In this document: positions 7,313 through 20,256 of the stretch, piece after piece | Numbering within the stretch: the stretch's first letter is position 1 | Layout of the letters: each line of letters starts with the position of its first letter | Assembly: GCF_000349725.1 (NCBI RefSeq) | Contig: NZ_KB714693.1 | Location: 138,433-202,432, forward strand | Source of the DNA: Ligilactobacillus pobuzihii E100301 = KCTC 13174 | GTDB lineage: Bacteria; Bacillota; Bacilli; Lactobacillales; Lactobacillaceae | Direction: 5' to 3' | Length of the DNA stretch: 64,000 nucleotides | The notes under the pieces: model-generated | The model's input: only the letters and a program-made list of their open reading frames with translations | Database searches by the model: none | What the model was told of the DNA's origin: nothing | Made by a program: the position numbers and the translations under genes

Positions 7313-9880
7313 TTAGTCCAAATCGTCCTTATTTTCATTATCTTCATCATTTGAAGCTTCTACTTCACTTTGTTCATCACCGTTAATTTGAACCGTGTTT
7401 TCACTTTCTGATCCTGGTTTTTCTTCGTCTTCAACTTCTTCAGGAGCAACTTTAGCCATCGTTGAAACAAACGAACCTTCTTCTAAATTTATCAAATGAA
7501 CACCTAATGTTGAACGACCAGTAGTTGATACATTAGCAACATCAAATCTGATCAAGACACCCTTATTAGTGATGACCATGATGTCTTCATCACCGAAAAC
7601 AGTTGTTAAACCAACTAGAGGACCGTTTTTAGCTGTTACATTCACAGTCTTAACACCTTTACCCCCACGGCCACGAATTGCATATTCGCTGGCTGGAGTT
7701 TGTTTGCCATAACCCTGTTCAGAAATAACGAAGACATTGCTGTTTGGTCCCAAAATGTCAGCGCCAATTACATAATCATTTTCATCTAAACGAATGCCAC
7801 GCACTCCAGCAGCAGAACGTCCCATTGAACGGACATTTTGCTCAGAAAATGAAACGGCATACCCACCGTGAGTACCAATGATCATATTTTGATCACCGTC
7901 AGTTTGAGCAACACCGATCAATTCGTCACCTTCACGTAAAGTTATAGCTTTCAATCCATTCTTACGAATATTTAAGAATTCTGAAACAGCCGTCCGTTTT
8001 ACTACACCATTTTTAGTGGTAAAGAATAGGAACTTATCATCTGTTTCAGCATTTTCTTTATCCTTCTTAGGAACAGTGATCACTGTGGCTATTTTTTCTT
8101 CAGGGGCAATATTTAACATATTGATCACTGGTATTCCTTTAGCAGAACGACCGTATTCAGGTATCTGATACCCTTTAGAACTATAAACTTTACCAGTATT
8201 AGTAAAGAACAAAAGCTCATCATGAGTTGAAGTAGAGATCAACTGTTCAATAAAGTCTCCTTCATGAACTCCCATTCCTTGTACTCCACGACCACCACGA
8301 TTTTGAGACTTAAATTCACTAGTTGGCATACGTTTAATGTAACCATTATGCGTCAATGTCACAATAACTGATTCTTCTTCGATCAAATCTTCGTCTTCGA
8401 TACTTGTCACATCGCCCACAAGTAATTCAGTCCGGCGTTCATCACCAAATTTTTCTTGGATCTGTAACAATTCCTCGTAAATAATTTGGTTGATCCGCTC
8501 TTTATGAGCCAAAATATCTTCGTAGTCTGCAATTGCATCCATGGTTTTCTTGTAATCATTTTCGACTTTATCACGTTCCAAGCCAGTTAATCTGACCAAA
8601 CGCATGTCCAAAATAGCTTGAGCTTGTTTATCACTCAATTGATATTCATTCATTAAACGGTCTTTAGCAATATCACCACTTTGTGAACTCCGAATAATAT
8701 CAATGATTGCTTGAATATGATCTAAAGCGATCCTTAAGCCTTCAAGAATATGAGCACGTGCCTTAGCTTTTTTTAAGTCAAACTCCGTCCGGCGACGAAT
8801 AACTTCTTCTTGATGTTTCAAATAATGCTGCAACATCTGCTTCAAGCTAAGTAATTTTGGAGTGCCATCAACAATAGCTAACATGTTAAACCCAAATGAA
8901 GATTGCATCAACGTTAATTTATATAAGTTATTTAACACAACTGAAGCACTAACATCGCGCCTAATATCGATCGTGATCCGCATACCTTCACGGTCAGATT
9001 CATCTTTGATATCAGTGATACCCTCAATTTTATGTTCGCGTGTTAATTCAGCGATCCGTTCGATCAAGCGAGCTTTGTTGACCATATATGGCAGTTCGTT
9101 AACAATGATTTGTTCACGACCATTTTTTAATTCATTGATATCGACCTTTGCTCTTAATACAATATGCCCATGTCCAGTTTCATAAGCCTTACGGATCCCA
9201 GATTTCCCCATTACGATCCCACCAGTTGGAAAATCAGGTCCAGGGATAGCTTCCATCAAATCAGCAACAGTTGCATCCGGATCATCCATCAGAATATGCA
9301 AAGCAGAAATGACTTCTGCCAAATTATGTGGCGGGATATTTGTAGTCATACCAACTGCGATCCCGGTTGCTCCATTAACTAGCAAGTTAGGGAAACGTGC
9401 TGGTAAAACTTTTGGCTCTCTTTCTGTTCCATCATAGTTGGGTTCAAAGTCAATCGTATCTTTATTGATATCACGTAACATTTCTAGTGTGATTTTCGAC
9501 ATTCTTGCTTCAGTGTAACGCATAGCAGCCGCACCATCACCATCAACAGAACCAAAATTTCCGTGTCCATCAACTAACATATAACGATAACTAAAGTCCT
9601 GTGCCATCCGTACCATTGATTCATAAATAGCTGAATCACCGTGTGGGTGGAATTTACCCATAACTTCACCGACAATTCTAGCTGATTTTTTATATGGCTT
9701 TTCTGGAGTTACACCCAGTTCGTTCATTCCGTATAATATCCGGCGGTGAACTGGCTTTAACCCGTCCCGTACATCTGGCAAAGCACGTGCAACAATAACA
9801 CTCATCGCATAATCAAGGAAAGATGTTCGCATCACCTTAGATAAATCGACATTTTTAACTCGGTCTGGTATATCTACCAA
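7313..9880 (-). CDS. gyrA: DNA gyrase subunit A
   Basis: 855-residue GyrA, breakage-reunion subunit. The catalytic tyrosine is Tyr122 in [11 protein letters not shown]; the quinolone-determining stretch [13 protein letters not shown] has the unmutated Ser83 and Glu87. The six-bladed C-terminal beta-pinwheel follows, including the GyrA-box region [11 protein letters not shown], and the tail is highly acidic. The start is TTG at 9880 with GGAGG upstream. It lies 51 nt after gyrB. Confidence 0.98.
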   Translation of the reverse strand: MVDIPDRVKNVDLSKVMRTSFLDYAMSVIVARALPDVRDGLKPVHRRILYGMNELGVTPEKPYKKSARIVGEVMGKFHPHGDSAIYESMVRMAQDFSYRYMLVDGHGNFGSVDGDGAAAMRYTEARMSKITLEMLRDINKDTIDFEPNYDGTEREPKVLPARFPNLLVNGATGIAVGMTTNIPPHNLAEVISALHILMDDPDATVADLMEAIPGPDFPTGGIVMGKSGIRKAYETGHGHIVLRAKVDINELKNGREQIIVNELPYMVNKARLIERIAELTREHKIEGITDIKDESDREGMRITIDIRRDVSASVVLNNLYKLTLMQSSFGFNMLAIVDGTPKLLSLKQMLQHYLKHQEEVIRRRTEFDLKKAKARAHILEGLRIALDHIQAIIDIIRSSQSGDIAKDRLMNEYQLSDKQAQAILDMRLVRLTGLERDKVENDYKKTMDAIADYEDILAHKERINQIIYEELLQIQEKFGDERRTELLVGDVTSIEDEDLIEEESVIVTLTHNGYIKRMPTSEFKSQNRGGRGVQGMGVHEGDFIEQLISTSTHDELLFFTNTGKVYSSKGYQIPEYGRSAKGIPVINMLNIAPEEKIATVITVPKKDKENAETDDKFLFFTTKNGVVKRTAVSEFLNIRKNGLKAITLREGDELIGVAQTDGDQNMIIGTHGGYAVSFSEQNVRSMGRSAAGVRGIRLDENDYVIGADILGPNSNVFVISEQGYGKQTPASEYAIRGRGGKGVKTVNVTAKNGPLVGLTTVFGDEDIMVITNKGVLIRFDVANVSTTGRSTLGVHLINLEEGSFVSTMAKVAPEEVEDEEKPGSESENTVQINGDEQSEVEASNDEDNENKDDLD

Positions 9881-9931
9881 CTTTCAAACCTCCTATTTTA
9901 TCCCCAGTTATAAATTATTTCCCGGGAAATA

Positions 9932-11902
<1,971 letters not shown>

Positions 11903-12018
11903 TTAACCAAATAAAATCATGCTTTCGACCAAAAACCACAGCCATATCCAAAATACAGGCTGATATATATTAATTTATCTTGTTGCCTTTAGCATGATTT
12001 AATTTAAATCTAATTATG

Positions 12019-13191
12019 TTATTTATATCCATGCGGATAAAAAGTGATCGTTTTTAAAAGCAATTCACCTTTGGCTGTTGTTTCAGCTACATTACCATTC
12101 TTAATCGTAAAAATTTTTGGTTCTTTGATCAAATTTCGCGCAACATCATTCATTGCTGGAGCGGTCAAAAATGTTTGAACTTTATTTTGAATCGTCTTCA
12201 ATAAGTGCGTTTGTCGTTGACCATCTAATTCAGACAAAACATCATCCAGCAATAATAATGGGTATTCGCCCGTTTGTTCCTTCATCACATCGATTTCCGC
12301 TAGTTTGACTGATAAGGCAGTTGTCCTTTGTTGACCTTGTGAACCATAAGTCTGAACATTCTTATCATTGATCAAGAACTTAATATCATCTCGATGTGGA
12401 CCAATTAAAGTTGTCCCTTGAAAAATTTCTTTCTCATATTGTTCTTGTAACTGCTGATACATTAACTGTTGTAATTCCTGCTCAGAATAACCAGCAATGT
12501 TTTTTAATTTCGAATCATACTCAAAGGATAATTTTTCTTGTCTTTGAGTTATCGATAAATGTAATTCTTGCGCGTACTTTTCCAAATCGTCTAAAAATTT
12601 TTGCCGTTGAGCAATAATACTACCGCCAAAAGACGCCAACTGTTCAGAAAGTACATCTAAATAAACTCGATCATTAGTTTTACGTGCGCTTAACAATTTT
12701 AAATAGCGATTACGTTGCTTTAAAACACCACGATAAGAAGTTAAATCATGTAGATAACGTGGTGCGATCTGGCCAAATTCCATATCGATAAAACGACGAC
12801 GTCCATTTGGACTGCCCTTAACTAAAGATAAATCTTCTGGTGCAAACAAAATTACATTTAACTGTCCAATATATTGTGAAAGTTTTGCTTGTTCTAAATG
12901 ATTGACCCGAGCTTTTTTTCCTCTTTTACCTAACTCAAGTTCCAAAGGTAAATCATCAGCACGACGATGTACAAACCCCATTATATCAGCATCATTATTT
13001 CCAAAACGGATCAGTTCATGATCATTAGCTGTCCGATGACTACGCGCAGTTGCTAAAACATAGATCGATTCCAACAAATTAGTCTTACCTTGTGCATTTT
13101 GCCCCAATAAAACATTGATCCCTGGAGAAAACTCCAACGATGTATCTTCATAATTACGAAAATTTTTAAGGTGTAACTTTTTTAAAAACAT
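12019..13191 (-). CDS. recF: DNA replication and repair protein RecF
   Basis: 390-residue SMC-like ATPase that helps load RecA at gaps. Walker A is GQNAQGKT at residues 30-37; the signature and Walker B region reads YPLLLLDDVLSELD. The start ATG at 13191 lies 2 nt after the yaaA stop. Normal position between dnaN and gyrB. Confidence 0.97.
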   Translation of the reverse strand: MFLKKLHLKNFRNYEDTSLEFSPGINVLLGQNAQGKTNLLESIYVLATARSHRTANDHELIRFGNNDADIMGFVHRRADDLPLELELGKRGKKARVNHLEQAKLSQYIGQLNVILFAPEDLSLVKGSPNGRRRFIDMEFGQIAPRYLHDLTSYRGVLKQRNRYLKLLSARKTNDRVYLDVLSEQLASFGGSIIAQRQKFLDDLEKYAQELHLSITQRQEKLSFEYDSKLKNIAGYSEQELQQLMYQQLQEQYEKEIFQGTTLIGPHRDDIKFLINDKNVQTYGSQGQQRTTALSVKLAEIDVMKEQTGEYPLLLLDDVLSELDGQRQTHLLKTIQNKVQTFLTAPAMNDVARNLIKEPKIFTIKNGNVAETTAKGELLLKTITFYPHGYK

Positions 13192-13193
13192 AG

Positions 13194-13412
13194 TTATTTT
13201 CCAGCTTTAAGCTTGATCATTCTGTCATTAACTTTAATCACATCGTCAGGATAAATTTTTTTCCCGCGCCTTGACTCAAGTGCCCCGTTTACATAAACAT
13301 CGTTTTCTGCCAAGAACCATTTTGCTTGTCCGCCAGTTTGAATTAAATCAGCAATTTTTAGCAGTTGCCCGAGGGTTATGTAAGGTGTTTTTAAAGATAT
13401 GTCTTGTTTCAA
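13194..13412 (-). CDS. yaaA: S4-domain RNA-binding protein YaaA
   Basis: Small S4-fold protein found next to recF in Firmicutes, with TPYITLGQLLKIADLIQ and GQAKWFLAENDVYVNG. I place the start at TTG 13412 (72 residues) because GTGAGGG precedes it at good spacing and the family is ~70 residues; the longer frame back to a TTG at 13475 has no ribosome binding site. Thought to be involved in ribosome assembly; role here inferred from family. Confidence 0.9.
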   Translation of the reverse strand: MKQDISLKTPYITLGQLLKIADLIQTGGQAKWFLAENDVYVNGALESRRGKKIYPDDVIKVNDRMIKLKAGK

Positions 13413-13573
13413 AAAACGACCCTCACTTTCTTTAGAATACTTGTTAATTATACCCTTTTTTTCAACGTAAAACAATTTTATTCGGCTTATATGAGCATTC
13501 TAAGCAATTTTAACTATCGTTGGATACATCTACTACTTAAACCGCTAAAAGCCCTTAGAAACTTTTTTTAGGC

Positions 13574-13609
13574 AAAAAAAGAGCCCTTTCGTTTAAAGAG
13601 CCTCTTTTT
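13574..13609 (-). terminator. Terminator of dnaA-dnaN
   Basis: On the minus strand AAAAAGA-GCTCTTT pairs with AAAGGGC-TCTTTTT with one bulged G and a 5-nt loop, followed by T7. It ends the dnaA-dnaN transcript before yaaA-recF-gyrBA. Confidence 0.8.
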
Positions 13610-13625
13610 ACCTAACTGTTAAGTT

Positions 13626-14765
13626 TTAGAATGTTCTGACTGGAGTAATCAATTGAACAAAATTAGCACCATCTTCTGTTGGAACTAAAGTAAATGGTCG
13701 TAACGGCAACGTTAATGACATTGTAATATCTGTTTGTCCAAATGAAGATAAAGCATCTTTCATATAATCTGGATTAAATGAAATTTCTAGATCATTACCT
13801 TCTAACTTCTTAAAGGATAAATCTTCTTCGACATTTCCTATTTCAGGCGAGTTACCATAGATCACTGCTTTTTGTGCGCCAGTTTTTAGTGATAATTTAA
13901 CTACGTTATTACGTCCTTCATGTGATAACAATGATGCACGTTCGATCGAGTGTAATAGATCAACAGCATTAAATTCTACTGTTGTTTCAGAATTTTGTGG
14001 GATCAAACGGTCTGTATCTGGGTAGTTTCCTTCTAATAAGCGCGAATAAAAAGATGTATTTGCAAATGTAAATAAAATTTGGTTCTCAGCGATCCTAATT
14101 TCTACATTTTCAGTTGAATCACCTAACATCTTTGCAAGTTCACTCAATGATTTACCAGGAACAATAATATCGTAATCTTGTGTTCCCGCATCAGTTAAAG
14201 TAATTTTCCGTTGACTTAAGCGGTGTGAATCTGTCGCAACAGCTAGTAATTCTCCGTTACTATAAGCTAAATGGATCCCGGTTAAAATTGGACGACTTTC
14301 TTGGTTAGACACTGCGATAACTGTTTGCGTAATGATTTGTTTCAAAATATCAGCAGCAATCGTTAATTTACTATCTGCTTCAATTTCAGGTAAATGAGGA
14401 TAAGTTTCTGAATCTAAACCGTTAATAGTGAATTCCGCTTGACCAGAAGTAATTGTTGCTTGAAAACGTTCATCAATGGTGATCGTCATCATATCTTCTG
14501 GTAATTTTTTTACAATTTCGTTAAAGAACCGTGCTGGTAATACAATACTACCAGGTTCATCGATCTGTAAGGCTGCTTTTTCATCTTCTTGAGAGATCAC
14601 AGTTTCAATTGAGATGTCTGCATCACTGCCAGTTAAAGTTAATTTACTAGCTGATAATGTTATTTTGATACCTGTTAAAACATCAATTGCGGTTTTAGAT
14701 GAGATCGCTCTTTGTGCATCATTTAAAGCAGTGATAAATGAGTTTCTGCGGATACTAAATTTCAT
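13626..14765 (-). CDS. dnaN: DNA polymerase III beta subunit (sliding clamp)
   Basis: 379-residue beta clamp with three repeated domains, beginning MKFSIRRNSFITALNDAQR and ending FVQLITPVRTF, typical of the family. It tethers the polymerase to DNA. Preceded by GGAGGACATCACTTT. Separated from dnaA by an AT-rich stretch with DnaA boxes. Confidence 0.98.
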   Translation of the reverse strand: MKFSIRRNSFITALNDAQRAISSKTAIDVLTGIKITLSASKLTLTGSDADISIETVISQEDEKAALQIDEPGSIVLPARFFNEIVKKLPEDMMTITIDERFQATITSGQAEFTINGLDSETYPHLPEIEADSKLTIAADILKQIITQTVIAVSNQESRPILTGIHLAYSNGELLAVATDSHRLSQRKITLTDAGTQDYDIIVPGKSLSELAKMLGDSTENVEIRIAENQILFTFANTSFYSRLLEGNYPDTDRLIPQNSETTVEFNAVDLLHSIERASLLSHEGRNNVVKLSLKTGAQKAVIYGNSPEIGNVEEDLSFKKLEGNDLEISFNPDYMKDALSSFGQTDITMSLTLPLRPFTLVPTEDGANFVQLITPVRTF

Positions 14766-15004
14766 AAAGTGATGTCCTCCTGTTTTTTATATTATTAATT
14801 AATAATAAAAATAGTCGTAGTAGTAGATCCTGTTAATTATGTTGATAAACATTGAAAAACAAGCAAAAACGCAAAAATGGTTGTTAATAACATGTGGATA
14901 AACATTCTTTGTTGTCCACATGTATCCACATGTGCATAATAACAAATAAAATAGTCATCATTGTTAAATACGCATTTTTTAGTTAAATTTGTTAAATAAG
15001 TTTG
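14766..15004. other. oriC part 2: dnaA-dnaN intergenic DnaA-box cluster
   Basis: AT-rich 239 bp with DnaA-box-like 9-mers: TGTGGATAA at 14893-14901 (perfect, reversed), TTGTCCACA at 14912-14920, GTATCCACA at 14922-14930, TGTGCATAA at 14931-14939 and TGTTGATAA at 14840-14848. With the cluster upstream of dnaA this gives the bipartite origin typical of Firmicutes. Unwinding site not determined. Confidence 0.8.
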
Positions 15005-16375
15005 CTAAACTTGTAACTCTGCTTTTAGTTCATCAACTTCTCTTTCAAGTCCAGGATCATTTGCGATACTTTCAGTTATTTTTTCGTATGCGTGGATCAC
15101 AGTTGTGTGGTCTTTGCCACCGAATTCTTGACCGATCCTTGGAAGGGAAGAATCAGTTAATTCTCGAGATAAGTACATTGCGACTTGTCGCGGGATAACA
15201 ATAGCTTTTACTCTTTTTCTTCCTTTAAGCTCGGCAACAGTGACATGGTAATATTTAGCGACCTTATTTTGAATTGTTGGAATAGTGAGTTTATTATTAT
15301 GATCTTTGCCATTTAAACTTTTAAGTGCCTCAGCCGCTAGACTAGTGGTGATCGTAGTGTGGTTCATTGACGAATATGCTTGAACGCGCATTAAAGCACC
15401 TTCCAGTTCACGAATGTTTGAATCGAATTGTCCTGCAATATAACTCAATGTTTCATTTGGGATATCTAAATGTTCTGCTTTTGCTTTATTACGTAAAATT
15501 GCGATTCGAGTTTCAAAGTCTGGTGGCGTGATATCAACTGATAAGCCCCATTTGAAACGTGAAACTAAACGTTGCTGTAACTTAGGGATCTCGTTAGGCA
15601 AGCGATCAGATGACAGTACGATTTGCTTTTTATCATCGTACAAAGCATTAAATGTATGGAAAAATTCTTCCTGGGTACCAACTTTATCTGCGAAAAATTG
15701 AATGTCGTCTACTAAAAGAAGATCGACGTTTCTGTATTCCTGTCTAAATTCTTCTTGGCGTTTTGTTTGGATAGAATTAATGAAATCATTAGCAAATGAT
15801 TCACTAGTTACATACTTTACCTTAGCATTTGGCCGATTTTCTAACATTTGATGACCAATGGCATGCATCAAATGAGTTTTTCCAAGGCCGACACCACCAT
15901 AGAAAAATAGTGGGTTATAAAAAACACCAGGTTCTTCGGCTACCGCTAAAGCTGCTGCATGAGCTAATTGATTACCTTTACCAACCACAAAAGTATCGAA
16001 TGTATAACGGTCATTTAATTGCGCATTTTTGACAAATACTTTTGACGGAGTCTCACTTGTAGTTTCATCTTTCAAATCTTCTGAAGTTAGACTTTCTGCT
16101 GGATCATAAGCTTCCAATGGATTAGGCTCATCGGGAGTTTTTGGTAAAATCGTTAACTTGTAACCTAATGGTTCTTGTAACATCTCAACGATTTGAGGGG
16201 TTACACTTTGAGTCCAGTAATCACGATGAAGTTTTGATGGAACTTCGACAACTAAAGTTTTATCAGCAAATTGAATTGGTTTAGCTGTTTCGATCCATGT
16301 TTTATAAGTGATTGTGGAGAAAGATTCATTGAACTTTTCGCAAATAAATTGCCATAAAGTCTCAAGATCTGGCAC
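15005..16375 (-). CDS. dnaA: Chromosomal replication initiator DnaA
   Basis: 456-residue initiator. N-terminal DnaB-contact domain ~1-75, variable linker ~80-115, AAA+ domain with Walker [10 protein letters not shown] at about 160-168 and Walker [11 protein letters not shown], and the C-terminal box-binding helix-turn-helix containing [11 protein letters not shown]. The start is GTG at 16375 after AAAGGAGG. Flanked on both sides by DnaA boxes. Confidence 0.98.
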   Translation of the reverse strand: MPDLETLWQFICEKFNESFSTITYKTWIETAKPIQFADKTLVVEVPSKLHRDYWTQSVTPQIVEMLQEPLGYKLTILPKTPDEPNPLEAYDPAESLTSEDLKDETTSETPSKVFVKNAQLNDRYTFDTFVVGKGNQLAHAAALAVAEEPGVFYNPLFFYGGVGLGKTHLMHAIGHQMLENRPNAKVKYVTSESFANDFINSIQTKRQEEFRQEYRNVDLLLVDDIQFFADKVGTQEEFFHTFNALYDDKKQIVLSSDRLPNEIPKLQQRLVSRFKWGLSVDITPPDFETRIAILRNKAKAEHLDIPNETLSYIAGQFDSNIRELEGALMRVQAYSSMNHTTITTSLAAEALKSLNGKDHNNKLTIPTIQNKVAKYYHVTVAELKGRKRVKAIVIPRQVAMYLSRELTDSSLPRIGQEFGGKDHTTVIHAYEKITESIANDPGLEREVDELKAELQV

Positions 16376-16967
16376 TGGACATTCCTCCTTTATTAAATTT
16401 GCACGTCATATATTGTAGCATGTAATAAAGGAGTTTTCCACAATGTGCATAACATAAGGAAAATAAATAACAGGTTGTAAATTCTGTTATCCACAGGATG
16501 TTGATAAGTTGTGGAATATCTGCGTCGTTATTTAGTTATCCACATAAAAGAACGGAGGGATATCACTGTGACACTAAGTGATTAATGAGTTATGCACAAA
16601 GAAATCCACAGGGGAACCTTTGTTTAATAACATATTGTTAATTGTGGACAAGCCTGACAAAAACTCTGTTGATGAAAAAATGAAAATAAACAAGAAAAAA
16701 AGAGAAAGTGGATTGTTTTTAAGAGATTGTGGATAACTTTTTTAGTAAAAAACAAGGAACAATAAAAATTACTAGTGTAATGTGACTACATTTTGGCGGA
16801 TAAAATTTACAAACAGAAATTTTGTTTATCAAACGATGTTTTTCAAAATTTTATTTGCATTTAAAGTCATGTATGGTAACATAAACAGGTAAGTCTGAAC
16901 TTGGAATGACCGCCATTTTATGGTAGGTATAGTTATAAAAGTTCAAACCAAGGAGGTGTCAAAACCA
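16376..16967. other. oriC part 1: region upstream of dnaA with DnaA boxes
   Basis: Gene-free 592 bp. Perfect DnaA boxes TTATCCACA at 16487-16495 and 16536-16544 and a reversed perfect box at 16728-16736; variants TTATGCACA (16590-16598), AAATCCACA (16602-16610) and TGTGCATAA (16444-16452). An AT-rich tract at about 16740-16880 is the likely unwinding region. Divergent promoters for dnaA and rpmH must lie here. Confidence 0.88.
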
Positions 16968-17102
16968 ATGAAAAGAACTTATCAACCAAAAAAACGCCAT
17001 CGTCAACGCGTTCATGGTTTCCGTAAACGCATGAGTACAAGTAACGGTCGTAATGTGCTAGCACGTAGACGCCGTAAAGGCAGAAAAGTATTGTCTGCAT
17101 AG
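16968..17102 (+). CDS. rpmH: 50S ribosomal protein L34
   Basis: 44-residue highly basic L34, [18 protein letters not shown]. The start ATG at 16968 follows AGGAGGTG; the longer open frame upstream lacks a binding site. It heads the conserved rpmH-rnpA-yidC block on the other side of oriC. Confidence 0.98.
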   Translation: MKRTYQPKKRHRQRVHGFRKRMSTSNGRNVLARRRRKGRKVLSA

Positions 17103-17129
17103 ATCACTGAGACCGTCAGTGGTCTTTTT
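17102..17129 (+). terminator. Terminator after rpmH
   Basis: GATCACTGA pairs with TCAGTGGTC (one G-T pair) around GACCG, followed by TTTTTA. It begins at the last base of the rpmH stop codon and separates rpmH from rnpA, 270 bp downstream; the remaining gap shows no gene. Confidence 0.8.
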
Positions 17130-17400
17130 ATTTATCATCAAACTTTTAAAAAAATGTAGAAATAGAATGAGAGTGATAACTTTAATTGAAGTTTTGACGT
17201 TCATATTTGTATGTCTTTTGAGTATATAGATTATGTTAGTCAGCTCATTTCATTCTATATATTAGTCGAGTTTCGGAGGACAGGAGATATAGTTTAACTA
17301 ATTTATTACACTATATAACGTCAGAAAGTATATTGTGTTATTTTTTTAGTACAGAAGTTTTATTTGTTTTCCGCTACTCTGTTATTTTTGGAGATGTATT

Positions 17401-17739
17401 ATGCGTAAATCTTACCGCGTCAAGAAAGAAGCGGAATTTCAAAAAGTTTTTACCCAAGGCAAGTCTTGTGCTAATCGTCAATTTGTGATCTATATGTTAG
17501 AAAAACCTGGACAAAAGCATTTTCGGGTAGGGATCTCAGTTGGCAAGAAAATTGGTAACGCTGTGGCACGTAATTGGGTCAAGCGTCGGATCCGACAAAG
17601 TTTGACCGAGTTAAAACCGCAGCTTAAACAAGATTGTGATTTTCTTGTGATCGCACGTCCAAGTGCAGCAGGAATGTCAACTGCTGAAGTTAAACAGCAT
17701 TTGATTCATGTTCTTTCTTTAGCGAACATCATTATTTAG
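17401..17739 (+). CDS. rnpA: Ribonuclease P protein component
   Basis: 112-residue basic protein starting [17 protein letters not shown] with the family signature [12 protein letters not shown]. It assists RNase P RNA in tRNA 5' maturation. GGAG lies 8 nt before the ATG. Next gene yidC begins 32 nt later. Confidence 0.97.
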   Translation: MRKSYRVKKEAEFQKVFTQGKSCANRQFVIYMLEKPGQKHFRVGISVGKKIGNAVARNWVKRRIRQSLTELKPQLKQDCDFLVIARPSAAGMSTAEVKQHLIHVLSLANIII

Positions 17740-17771
17740 TTAAGAATTTCAATTAAGAGAGGTAGAACACG

Positions 17772-18611
17772 TTGAAAAAGGGGAAAAAGGCTCTCGCTTT
17801 ATTTGGAGCTTTATCTTTAGTACTAGTGCTTAGTGCATGTAGTACTGATCCGGTAACTTCTGAAAGTACAGGAATTTGGGATCATTATATTATTTGGAAC
17901 TTTGTACGCGCGATCAAAGCCTTGAGTAATTTATTTGGCGGTAGTTATGGCTGGGGTATCGTTATTTTCACGATCATCGTTCGGATCATTATTTTACCGT
18001 TGATGTTTTACCAAATGAAATCGTCACGTAAGTCAATGGAAATTCAACCTCAGTTGAAAGCCTTGCAGGAAAAATATCCTGATCGTGATCAAGATTCAAT
18101 GCGTGCGATGCAAGAAGAGCAAAAGAAACTGTATGCTGAAGCAGGGGTCAACCCGGTTGCCGGTTGTTTACCATTATTAGTTCAGATGCCTGTTTTGGTT
18201 GCTTTATATCAGGCTATCTTTAGATCGCAAGAATTGAAGACGGGTTCTTTTTTGTGGATGCAACTAGGTGATAAAGATCCGTACTTTATTTTGCCAGTTC
18301 TGGCTGCACTCTTCACGTTTGCAACGTCTAAATTGAGTACGATGTCTCAACCAGACACGGGACAAAAGGGTATGATGGCGGCCATGACATATGGGATGCC
18401 ATTAATGATCTTTATTACAGCTCTGAGTGTTCCTTCTGCTTTGTCACTTTACTGGGTGATCACTAATGCTTTTTCAGTGGGACAAACACTTTTGATCAAT
18501 AATCCGTTTAAGATCAACCGTGAACGTGCCGAAAAAGAACAAGCTAAGAAAGATCGCGAACGTAATTTGCAAAAAGCTAAGAAGAAAGCTTTGAAGAATC
18601 GTAAAAAATAG
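17772..18611 (+). CDS. yidC: Membrane protein insertase YidC/OxaA
   Basis: 279-residue lipoprotein-type Firmicutes YidC. Signal peptide with lipobox LSAC (Cys23), then the conserved core with VNPVAGCLPLLVQMPVLVALY, and a positively charged C-terminal tail (ERNLQKAKKKALKNRKK). It inserts membrane proteins with or without Sec. The start is TTG at 17772. The usual jag partner does not follow; ackA does. Confidence 0.97.
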   Translation: MKKGKKALALFGALSLVLVLSACSTDPVTSESTGIWDHYIIWNFVRAIKALSNLFGGSYGWGIVIFTIIVRIIILPLMFYQMKSSRKSMEIQPQLKALQEKYPDRDQDSMRAMQEEQKKLYAEAGVNPVAGCLPLLVQMPVLVALYQAIFRSQELKTGSFLWMQLGDKDPYFILPVLAALFTFATSKLSTMSQPDTGQKGMMAAMTYGMPLMIFITALSVPSALSLYWVITNAFSVGQTLLINNPFKINRERAEKEQAKKDRERNLQKAKKKALKNRKK

Positions 18612-18632
18612 TATTTTATCTAGTCTAACGTA

Positions 18633-18671
18633 ATGGTGTAAAATCAATTTTTTGATTTTGGACCATTTTTT
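18633..18671 (+). terminator. Terminator after yidC
   Basis: TGGT and AAAATCAA pair with TTGATTTT and ACCA in an interrupted hairpin, followed by six T. The rest of the ~240 bp to ackA holds its promoter region and a cre-like site, no gene. Confidence 0.7.
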
Positions 18672-18834
18672 AATCTCTGAAAAAATGAAAATTATAGTAA
18701 ATTGGCCACAAAAAAATACGGAAATTAGTGTGATAATGACATTTTTTAAGTTAAGATACTGTTTTTTTGCTAGTTTCAATGGTATGTTAGAAAGGTAATT
18801 GATACATTATGGATTTAATAATGTTAAAATAGAT

Positions 18835-18848
18835 ATTAAACGTTTACA
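18835..18848. promoter_or_regulatory. cre-like site upstream of ackA
   Basis: Reverse strand TGTAAACGTTTAAT keeps the TGTAAACG core but deviates from TGNAANCGNWNNCA at the last two positions. It lies 64 nt before ackA. In Bacillus, CcpA acts on ackA through a cre, which makes the site plausible. Confidence 0.4.
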
Positions 18849-18911
18849 ACGCTAATTAGATAAGCTATGATTTTAAATGTTGTATAAAACGTAAAAGGGA
18901 GAGGATCACAT

Positions 18912-20108
18912 ATGGAAAAACTGCTGGTTATTAATTCTGGTAGTTCAAGTTTGAAGTTTAAATTGTTTGTTATGCCTGAAGAAAAAGAAGTGGCAGATGG
19001 ACTGGTAGATCGAATCGGTATTGCCGGCTCAAAAATTAAAATCAAATACGGTGATGGTCAAAAATATGAAAACGAAGAAGAGATCAAAGACCATGAAGTG
19101 GCCGTTGATCGTTTAACTTTCTTATTAAAAGACTTGGGTATTGTTAAAGAATTGAATGAGATCACTGCAGTTGGTCATCGTGTTGTTGCTGGTGGTGAAT
19201 ACTTTAAGCATTCAGTTGTTGTTGATGATGAAGTCATCAAACATATCGATGAAATTGCTGATATGGCACCACTGCATAACCCAGCTAATTTGATGGGTAT
19301 CAAAGCATTTAAGGAAATCTTGCCAGATGCTTTTTCAGTTGCATCATTTGATACAGCTTTCCACCAAACAATGCCAGCTGTTAATTACTTATACAGTACA
19401 CCTTATGAATGGTACAAAGATTACAGCGTCCGTCGTTATGGTGCACATGGTATCAGTCATAAGTATGTTTCTCAATTGGCTGCCGAAAAGCTTGGTAAAC
19501 CAGTAGAAGATTTAAAACTGATCACTTGCCATTTGGGTGCTGGTTCTTCAGTATGTGCAGTTAAAAATGGGAAATCATTTGATGTTTCGATGGGCTTCAC
19601 TCCATTAACTGGTGTGACGATGGCTACTCGTTCTGGTGATGTTGATGCTGCCTTACTGGGTTACATGATGGACAAATTGAACATTGATTCGATGGATGAA
19701 ATGTTAGATATTTTGAATCACAAATCTGGTTTGATCGGTATCTCTGGTGTATCTTCAGATATGCGTGACTTGTTAGAAGCAGAAGGACAAGGCAATAAAC
19801 GCGCTGGTTTGGCGATCGATATGTTTGTAAAGAATGTTGTTAAGTATATCGGTGAATATATTGCCGAAATGGGAGGAGTTGACGGTATTGTCTTTACTGC
19901 CGGTATTGGTGAAAACTCGATCCCAGTTCGTAAACGTATTATGGACCGTTTAGACTACCTTGGTTTAACTTATGATGATTCTAAAAACTCTGAAAATTAT
20001 GAAGGTGTGATCTCACAACCAGATTCTAAGGTTGCAGTTTTACGTCTTTCAACGAACGAAGAATTAATGATCGCTCGTGATATTATGAAGTTAAAAAAAG
20101 AAGCCTAG
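18912..20108 (+). CDS. ackA: Acetate kinase
   Basis: 398-residue ASKHA-fold kinase interconverting acetyl phosphate + ADP and acetate + ATP. N-terminal NSGSSSLKFKLF and internal VASFDTAFHQTMP and CHLGAGSSVCAV are ackA signatures. GGGAGAGGATCACAT precedes the ATG. Key ATP-yielding step of heterolactic or pyruvate catabolism; its substrate can come from the pyruvate dehydrogenase encoded further along. Monocistronic, with hairpin repeat R1 downstream. Confidence 0.97.
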   Translation: MEKLLVINSGSSSLKFKLFVMPEEKEVADGLVDRIGIAGSKIKIKYGDGQKYENEEEIKDHEVAVDRLTFLLKDLGIVKELNEITAVGHRVVAGGEYFKHSVVVDDEVIKHIDEIADMAPLHNPANLMGIKAFKEILPDAFSVASFDTAFHQTMPAVNYLYSTPYEWYKDYSVRRYGAHGISHKYVSQLAAEKLGKPVEDLKLITCHLGAGSSVCAVKNGKSFDVSMGFTPLTGVTMATRSGDVDAALLGYMMDKLNIDSMDEMLDILNHKSGLIGISGVSSDMRDLLEAEGQGNKRAGLAIDMFVKNVVKYIGEYIAEMGGVDGIVFTAGIGENSIPVRKRIMDRLDYLGLTYDDSKNSENYEGVISQPDSKVAVLRLSTNEELMIARDIMKLKKEA

Positions 20109-20138
20109 GTGCTTTGATTTGAAATAATAAAAAAAGAA

Positions 20139-20234
20139 GCTGGGACATAGCTAGCTGTGCGATTCTAAAAGGGCCGCCGATCTAACTCCAAATTAAATGG
20201 GTTAGATCGGCGGCCCTTAAACGTGTTCCAAAAG
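20139..20234 (+). repeat. Intergenic hairpin repeat, copy R1
   Basis: First of four ~90-bp copies. It starts GCTGGGACA, has a 16-bp stem (GGGCCGCCGATCTAAC at 20171-20186 and its complement at 20201-20216) and ends CGTGTTCCAAAA. Lies between convergent ackA and araR and could terminate araR through TTTT on the minus strand. Stem bases change in a compensatory way between copies. Confidence 0.85.
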
Positions 20235-20256
20235 ATTTCTTATCTCGTTTTCTTTT

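Noticed and set aside
18474-18779. Minus-strand ORF of 101 codons
   Set aside because: Antisense to the yidC end and its terminator, AT-driven hydrophobic sequence, no binding site.
20139-20234. T-box or riboswitch leader
   Set aside because: The TGTTCCAAAA and GGGACA words superficially recall a T-box, but the element recurs at gene 3' ends in both orientations, without a downstream gene to control.
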